8,966 bases of DNA, from NCBI GenBank assembly GCA_902489745.1, contig CABUBB010000037.1, positions 1-8,966 of the forward strand. The letters are read 5' to 3'. This stretch comes from Metaruminococcus_A sp003150405. Lineage in GTDB: Bacteria > Bacillota > Clostridia > Oscillospirales > Ruminococcaceae. Position numbers and translations under genes: made by a program. Position 1 is the stretch's first letter, and each line of letters starts with the position of its first letter. Positions 5,072-8,966 of this stretch are shown piece by piece. The notes under the pieces are model-generated. The model was not told where the DNA came from and did not search any database. It saw only the letters and a program-made list of their open reading frames with translations.

Positions 5072-6724
5072 ATGATAAAGGGGTGTCAGTTACGGGACGC
5101 CATGATTTCGGGCGCAAATAATATCACCAATAGAAAACAGAGCGTTGACGAGCTCAACGTGTTCCCGGTACCGGACGGCGATACCGGTACCAATATGTCT
5201 ATGACGATTGGCGCTGCAGTTAAGGAGCTTTCCATTTTAAAAGAGGAGGTTCTGGTGACAAAGGTAGCGGATGTTGCGGCGAGTTCGCTGCTGCGTGGTG
5301 CACGCGGCAATTCCGGTGTTATTCTGTCTTTGCTGTTCCGTGGTTTTGCGACCGGCCTTAAGGGAAAAGAAGAGGCGGACGGCATGGCGCTTGCACAAGC
5401 GTTGGATGCCGGCGTGAAAGCAGCCTATAAGGCGGTGATGAAACCAACCGAGGGCACCATTCTTACCGTTGCGCGCTTGGCGGCGGAAAAAGCGGTTCAG
5501 GCGGCGCTGGAGAACAGTGATCCGGTTGCAGTTTTTGAGGTGATTTTGGAAGAAGCAAAGGCGGCGCTTGCCGCAACGCCGGATCTGCTTCCGGTGCTGA
5601 AAAAGGCCGGCGTTGTGGATGCGGGCGGACAAGGCCTTGTCTATATTTTTGAGGGGATGCTCGGCTTTTTGCGCGACGGCGTGATGATTAAAAGTGAAGC
5701 GCCCACGCCGACAGCTAGTGTTAAGACGGCGCCGGTGGGCAGTGCGGCCGCCAACTACGAAGGCGATATCACCTTTACCTACTGTACCGAATACATTGTC
5801 AACAAAAAGGCGGACTGCCCAGACCCGCTCAAGCTGAGAGCTTATTTGGAATCCATTGGCGATTGCGTGGTAGTGGTGGATGACGACGACATCATCAAGG
5901 TTCATGTGCATAGCAACGATCCGGGCCTTGCCATTCAGGCGGGCATTAAATTTGGTATGCTCACCAATATGAAAATTGATAATATGCGGCTCCAGCATGA
6001 GCATCAGGCTTATGACGTCAAGCAGGCGGAGAAATCCAGTACCTACCTGCCGGTTGACCCGGATATTGAATTTGGTTTCGTTGCGGTTGCGGCAGGGGAA
6101 GGGCTTCATACATTGTTTACTGACCTTGGCGTCAACAATGTGGTCACCGGGGGGCAGACCATGAATCCGAGCACCGAAGATATTCTCGCTGCTATCCAGG
6201 CGACCCCGGCGCAGACGGTGTTTGTGCTGCCGAATAACAAGAATATTATCATGGCGGCAGAGCAGGCTATTCCGCTTGCGGATCGCAAGGTCTGCGTCTT
6301 ACAGACCCGTACCATTCCGCAGGGGCTTTCGGCAATGCTTGCGTTCGATCCATCCGAAGGATTTGACGAAAACCGTATCAATATGACCAAGGCCATCGAC
6401 CATGTTTCCACCGGGCAGATCACCTTTGCTGCGCGGGACAGCGAATATGACGGGCACAGCATCAAAGCAGGAGAAATTCTTGCACTGGACAACGGCAAAC
6501 TTTCCTTTACCGACAAGGATGTGCAGAAGGCGCTGCTTAAGCTCACCAAACGGCTGATGAAGGGCGACAGCAGCTTTGTCACGGTCATTTACGGCAGCAG
6601 CGTGACCGACTCTCAGGCAGAAGAAGCGATGAACGCGCTGGAGGAGCGGTATGGCGGCCATGTACAGATCAATATGGTCAATGGTGGTCAGCCCGTTTAC
6701 TATTATATTATCTCGGTTGAGTAG
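5072..6724 (+). CDS. fakA: Fatty acid kinase subunit FakA (YloV, DAK2-domain protein)
   Basis: This ATP-dependent kinase phosphorylates fatty acids held by a FakB (DegV) protein, producing acyl phosphate for phospholipid synthesis. The 550 residues equal the usual length. The N-terminal DhaL/DAK2 domain (about 1-200) carries LNVFPVPDGDTGTNM (28-42), with D35 and D37 as expected Mg/ATP ligands, and GARGNSG (76-82). A Pro/Ala-rich linker (about 207-229) leads to a middle domain with C238 (TYCTE), H278 and H280 (VHVHSNDPG), the expected zinc or FakB-interface residues. The C-terminal DegV-like domain (about 330-550) ends the protein. ATG 5072 has GGGTG 6 bases upstream. yloU lies before it and recG after it, as in the Firmicute cluster. 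No FakB gene is in the window. Confidence 0.95.
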   Translation: MIKGCQLRDAMISGANNITNRKQSVDELNVFPVPDGDTGTNMSMTIGAAVKELSILKEEVLVTKVADVAASSLLRGARGNSGVILSLLFRGFATGLKGKEEADGMALAQALDAGVKAAYKAVMKPTEGTILTVARLAAEKAVQAALENSDPVAVFEVILEEAKAALAATPDLLPVLKKAGVVDAGGQGLVYIFEGMLGFLRDGVMIKSEAPTPTASVKTAPVGSAAANYEGDITFTYCTEYIVNKKADCPDPLKLRAYLESIGDCVVVVDDDDIIKVHVHSNDPGLAIQAGIKFGMLTNMKIDNMRLQHEHQAYDVKQAEKSSTYLPVDPDIEFGFVAVAAGEGLHTLFTDLGVNNVVTGGQTMNPSTEDILAAIQATPAQTVFVLPNNKNIIMAAEQAIPLADRKVCVLQTRTIPQGLSAMLAFDPSEGFDENRINMTKAIDHVSTGQITFAARDSEYDGHSIKAGEILALDNGKLSFTDKDVQKALLKLTKRLMKGDSSFVTVIYGSSVTDSQAEEAMNALEERYGGHVQINMVNGGQPVYYYIISVE

Positions 6725-6749
6725 CAAGAGGTTGAAACGTGTGCAAAAA

Positions 6750-6776
6750 GGGCGGGGGCAGCAAATGTCTCCGCCC
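6750..6776 (+). terminator. GC-rich hairpin between fakA and recG (weak terminator or attenuator)
   Basis: GGGCGGGGGC (6750-6759) pairs with GTCTCCGCCC (6767-6776) as a 10-base-pair stem with two G-U pairs and a 7-base loop. On the plus strand only a loose T-rich stretch follows (GTATTGTTT), so termination would be partial. On the minus strand a run of five T follows the stem (6745-6749), but no minus-strand gene is present. No convincing promoter lies between the hairpin and recG, so recG probably depends on read-through. Confidence 0.45.
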
Positions 6777-6805
6777 GTATTGTTTAAAGATGGGAGGGAG
6801 CGCCG

Positions 6806-8854
6806 GTGCCGGGGAATCCATTAAAACAGGAAATCCGTTTTCTGAAAGGGGTAGGGGAAAAACGTGCCCAGTGCTATGCGCGGCTTGGCGTTTCCACCGT
6901 ATATGATTTGCTGCGGTTTTACCCGCGGGATTACATTGATTACAGCCGTCCCTGCACGATTGCGGACGCACGGCCGGAGGAGGCCAGCGTCGTGCGTGCC
7001 ACCGTATACCAAAAAGGGAAGGAGCAGCGCATCCGGAAAGGACTGTCTATCTTCAAAATATTTGTCACCGATGAAATCAGCGACATGACGGTGACGATTT
7101 TTAATTCCCGTTTTGCAGCGGAGGCGCTCAAGGTTGGGGAGAGCTACCTGTTTTACGGAAAGGTGACCGGCAACCTGCTTCGGAGGGAAATGAACGCCCC
7201 GCAGATTCTGCGTGAATCCAAAGACGCTGTGATGCAGCCGGTTTATCCCCTCACCGAGGGGCTGACCAATAAGATGGTGAGCGCCAACATGGAACAGGCT
7301 CTCACCTTCTTGACGCCGGCAACGAAGGATTACTTGCCGACGGAGATTCGAAAAAACTACCGGCTTTGCAGCGTGCAGCAAGCGCTGAAAAACATCCATT
7401 TTCCGGAATCCGAAAAAGGGCTGGCGGCTGCCAAGCGGCGGTTGGTGTTTGAAGAGCTGTTCACACTGGAGCTTGGCCTTTCCCGGATGCGCGCCCAAAA
7501 CCGTGCAGGAACGGCGGTACGAATCCCCGAAGCCGATCTCACACCGTTTATACGCTCTTTGCCATTTCAGATGACCGGTGCCCAGATGCGCTGCATTCGG
7601 GAGGCGCTTGCGGATATGGGCCGTCCGGTACCGATGAACCGCCTGCTGCAAGGTGATGTTGGCTCCGGCAAGACAATGGTCGCCGCAGCGCTTGTTTACG
7701 CCGCGGCACAGGCGGGCTATCAATCCGCATTAATGGCTCCGACTGAAATCCTGGCAAAACAGCATTACAGTACCCTTTCCAAATTGCTGGAACCGCTTGG
7801 CCTGCGGATTGGGCTGTTGGTAGGCAGTATGACGGCAAAGCAAAAGACAGAAATGCGGCAGGCGCTTGCCGATGGCATTTATACCCTTGCGGTGGGTACC
7901 CATGCGCTGGTGCAGGAGGATACGGCGTTTCAGAAGCTCGGGCTGGTCGTCACCGACGAACAGCACCGTTTTGGTGTGGCGCAGCGCGGCAGACTCGCCG
8001 CAAAGGGGGAGCAGCCGCATGTATTGGTCATGTCCGCGACCCCAATTCCACGCACTCTGGCATTACTGATTTATGGGGATTTGGATATTTCGGTGCTCGA
8101 CGAGCTTCCAGGCGGGCGCAAGCCAGTAGAGACCTACCGTATCAGCGGAGCCAAACGGGAACGCGCCTACCGTTTTGTGGCAAAGCACTTGAATGCGGGG
8201 CGGCAGGCGTATCTCGTCTGCCCGCTCATTGAGGAGAATGAAACGCTGGCGCTTGCGTCGGTGGAAAAATACGCCCAATTGGTGCAGCAAAATTATCTGC
8301 CGGGCTACCGGATGGGTATCCTGCACGGGCGGCTGAAGGCGGCGGAAAAGCAACGGATCATGGACGAATTTGTCTCCGGAAAATTGCAGGTTCTGGTTGC
8401 TACTACTGTGATTGAGGTGGGCATTGATGTGCCGAATGCCAATGTGATGCTCATTGAAAACGCAGAGCGGTTTGGGCTTTCTCAGCTTCATCAGCTCCGG
8501 GGACGTGTGGGCCGGGGGGCGGAACAATCCTACTGCATCCTCGTCTCGGACCACCGTGGGGAGGAGACTAGGCGCCGTCTCTCGGTGATGTGCGAGACTG
8601 CGGATGGTTTCCGTATTGCGGAGGAGGACCTCAAGCTACGCGGCCCCGGCGATTTTTTCGGCGCGCGTCAGCACGGCCTTCCGCAGCTTCGTATCGCCGA
8701 CATGATGGGCGATACGGAGGCGCTTTCTGAGGTGAAAGAACTTGCCGCAGAAATCCTTGCGGGGGATCCGGAACTGGCACGGCCGGAACATCATGGGCTG
8801 GCGGTACTGGTAAAGGAACTGTTCCGCCGAACGCCGGAACATGGCAACAACTAG
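6806..8854 (+). CDS. recG: ATP-dependent DNA helicase RecG
   Basis: RecG remodels stalled replication forks and branched recombination intermediates and suppresses aberrant replication initiation. The 682 residues match the family. An N-terminal wedge/OB-fold region (about 60-150) binds branched DNA. Helicase motifs follow in order: Walker A GDVGSGKT (283-290), TDEQH box (383-387, the RecG form of motif II), SAT (410-412), the ATTVIEVGIDVP stretch (532-543) and motif VI QLRGRVGRG (563-571). A C-terminal TRG-type region follows (GFRIAEEDLKLRGPGDFFG, 601-619). The start is GTG 6806, with GGAGGG (6793-6798) 7 bases upstream, and it leaves the conserved N terminus intact. It follows fakA by 81 bases across a hairpin. 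In B. subtilis sdaAB and sdaAA lie between yloV and recG; they are absent here. Confidence 0.97.
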   Translation: MPGNPLKQEIRFLKGVGEKRAQCYARLGVSTVYDLLRFYPRDYIDYSRPCTIADARPEEASVVRATVYQKGKEQRIRKGLSIFKIFVTDEISDMTVTIFNSRFAAEALKVGESYLFYGKVTGNLLRREMNAPQILRESKDAVMQPVYPLTEGLTNKMVSANMEQALTFLTPATKDYLPTEIRKNYRLCSVQQALKNIHFPESEKGLAAAKRRLVFEELFTLELGLSRMRAQNRAGTAVRIPEADLTPFIRSLPFQMTGAQMRCIREALADMGRPVPMNRLLQGDVGSGKTMVAAALVYAAAQAGYQSALMAPTEILAKQHYSTLSKLLEPLGLRIGLLVGSMTAKQKTEMRQALADGIYTLAVGTHALVQEDTAFQKLGLVVTDEQHRFGVAQRGRLAAKGEQPHVLVMSATPIPRTLALLIYGDLDISVLDELPGGRKPVETYRISGAKRERAYRFVAKHLNAGRQAYLVCPLIEENETLALASVEKYAQLVQQNYLPGYRMGILHGRLKAAEKQRIMDEFVSGKLQVLVATTVIEVGIDVPNANVMLIENAERFGLSQLHQLRGRVGRGAEQSYCILVSDHRGEETRRRLSVMCETADGFRIAEEDLKLRGPGDFFGARQHGLPQLRIADMMGDTEALSEVKELAAEILAGDPELARPEHHGLAVLVKELFRRTPEHGNN

Positions 8855-8966
8855 GCAGGCGAAGAAAAAGTACGGAATTTTATATTTCACTTATAATGCA
8901 CAGGGGCCGTTTTTGTAATCATCATTTTGAGCAAGACGGCGTTGGCTTAAAAAAACAGCGGCGGGG
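8855..8966. other. Gene-free right end with a probable truncated hairpin arm
   Basis: No coding frame is supportable in these 112 bases. A TATAAT occurs at 8892-8897, but no recognisable -35 lies 16-18 bases before it. The last bases (about 8950-8966) are a run of seven A followed by CAGCGGCGGGG. This looks like the left arm of a GC-rich hairpin whose right arm lies beyond the window, with the A run as the T run of a minus-strand terminator. That reading cannot be confirmed from this window. Confidence 0.35.

Noticed and set aside
5237..6109. Minus-strand open frame of 290 codons opposite fakA
   Set aside because: It is an antisense shadow with low-complexity basic composition and no family pattern; fakA is unambiguous.
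6732..6760. Separate promoter for recG starting from TTGAAA at 6732
   Set aside because: The position 17 bases downstream is G-rich hairpin sequence with no -10 resemblance.
6821..7723. Minus-strand open frame of 300 codons opposite recG
   Set aside because: It is an antisense shadow of the conserved RecG coding sequence with no start signal of note.

Overview
This is an ordinary chromosomal housekeeping segment from a spore-forming Firmicute. It is most likely a member of the Clostridia (Oscillospiraceae/Ruminococcaceae-like), with roughly balanced base composition by eye. The basis is SpoVS beside a YmdB-type phosphodiesterase, the YloU-FakA-RecG block known from Bacillus and Clostridia, a type III pantothenate kinase, an ECF-type vitamin transporter S component, CCA encoded in a tRNA gene, and strong AGGAGG-type ribosome binding sites. 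The taxon is an inference; no marker here fixes a genus.

Left end, minus strand (1-1702). Two tandem serine tRNA genes, tRNA-Ser(UGA) and a tRNA-Ser(GCU) cut by the window edge, lie behind their own near-consensus promoter. Upstream of them on the same strand is a coaX - ECF S-component pair. It probably forms a vitamin B5 salvage unit in which pantothenate is imported and then phosphorylated in the first step of coenzyme A synthesis.

Middle, plus strand (1898-4535). A divergent promoter drives an AI-2E/PerM-family membrane protein gene, followed 18 bases later by ymdB. After a 130-base gap with its own candidate promoter comes spoVS, which ends at a clear intrinsic terminator. The ymdB-spoVS pair matches Bacillus subtilis, where RNase Y (rny) precedes ymdB; here the membrane protein gene takes that place.

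Right end, plus strand (4557-8854). A second promoter starts an Asp23/Gls24-family gene (yloU-like), fakA (fatty acid kinase, phosphatidyl-carrier-type lipid salvage with a FakB partner encoded elsewhere) and recG (branched-DNA helicase). A GC-rich hairpin lies between fakA and recG. The last 112 bases hold no gene, and the window ends inside what looks like one arm of another hairpin.

I found no mobile element, CRISPR array, toxin-antitoxin pair, phage gene or defence gene, and no convincing new system. The points worth a second look are small: an altered GxDR motif in CoaX, the coaX-transporter pairing, the replaced neighbour of ymdB, and a few hairpins.
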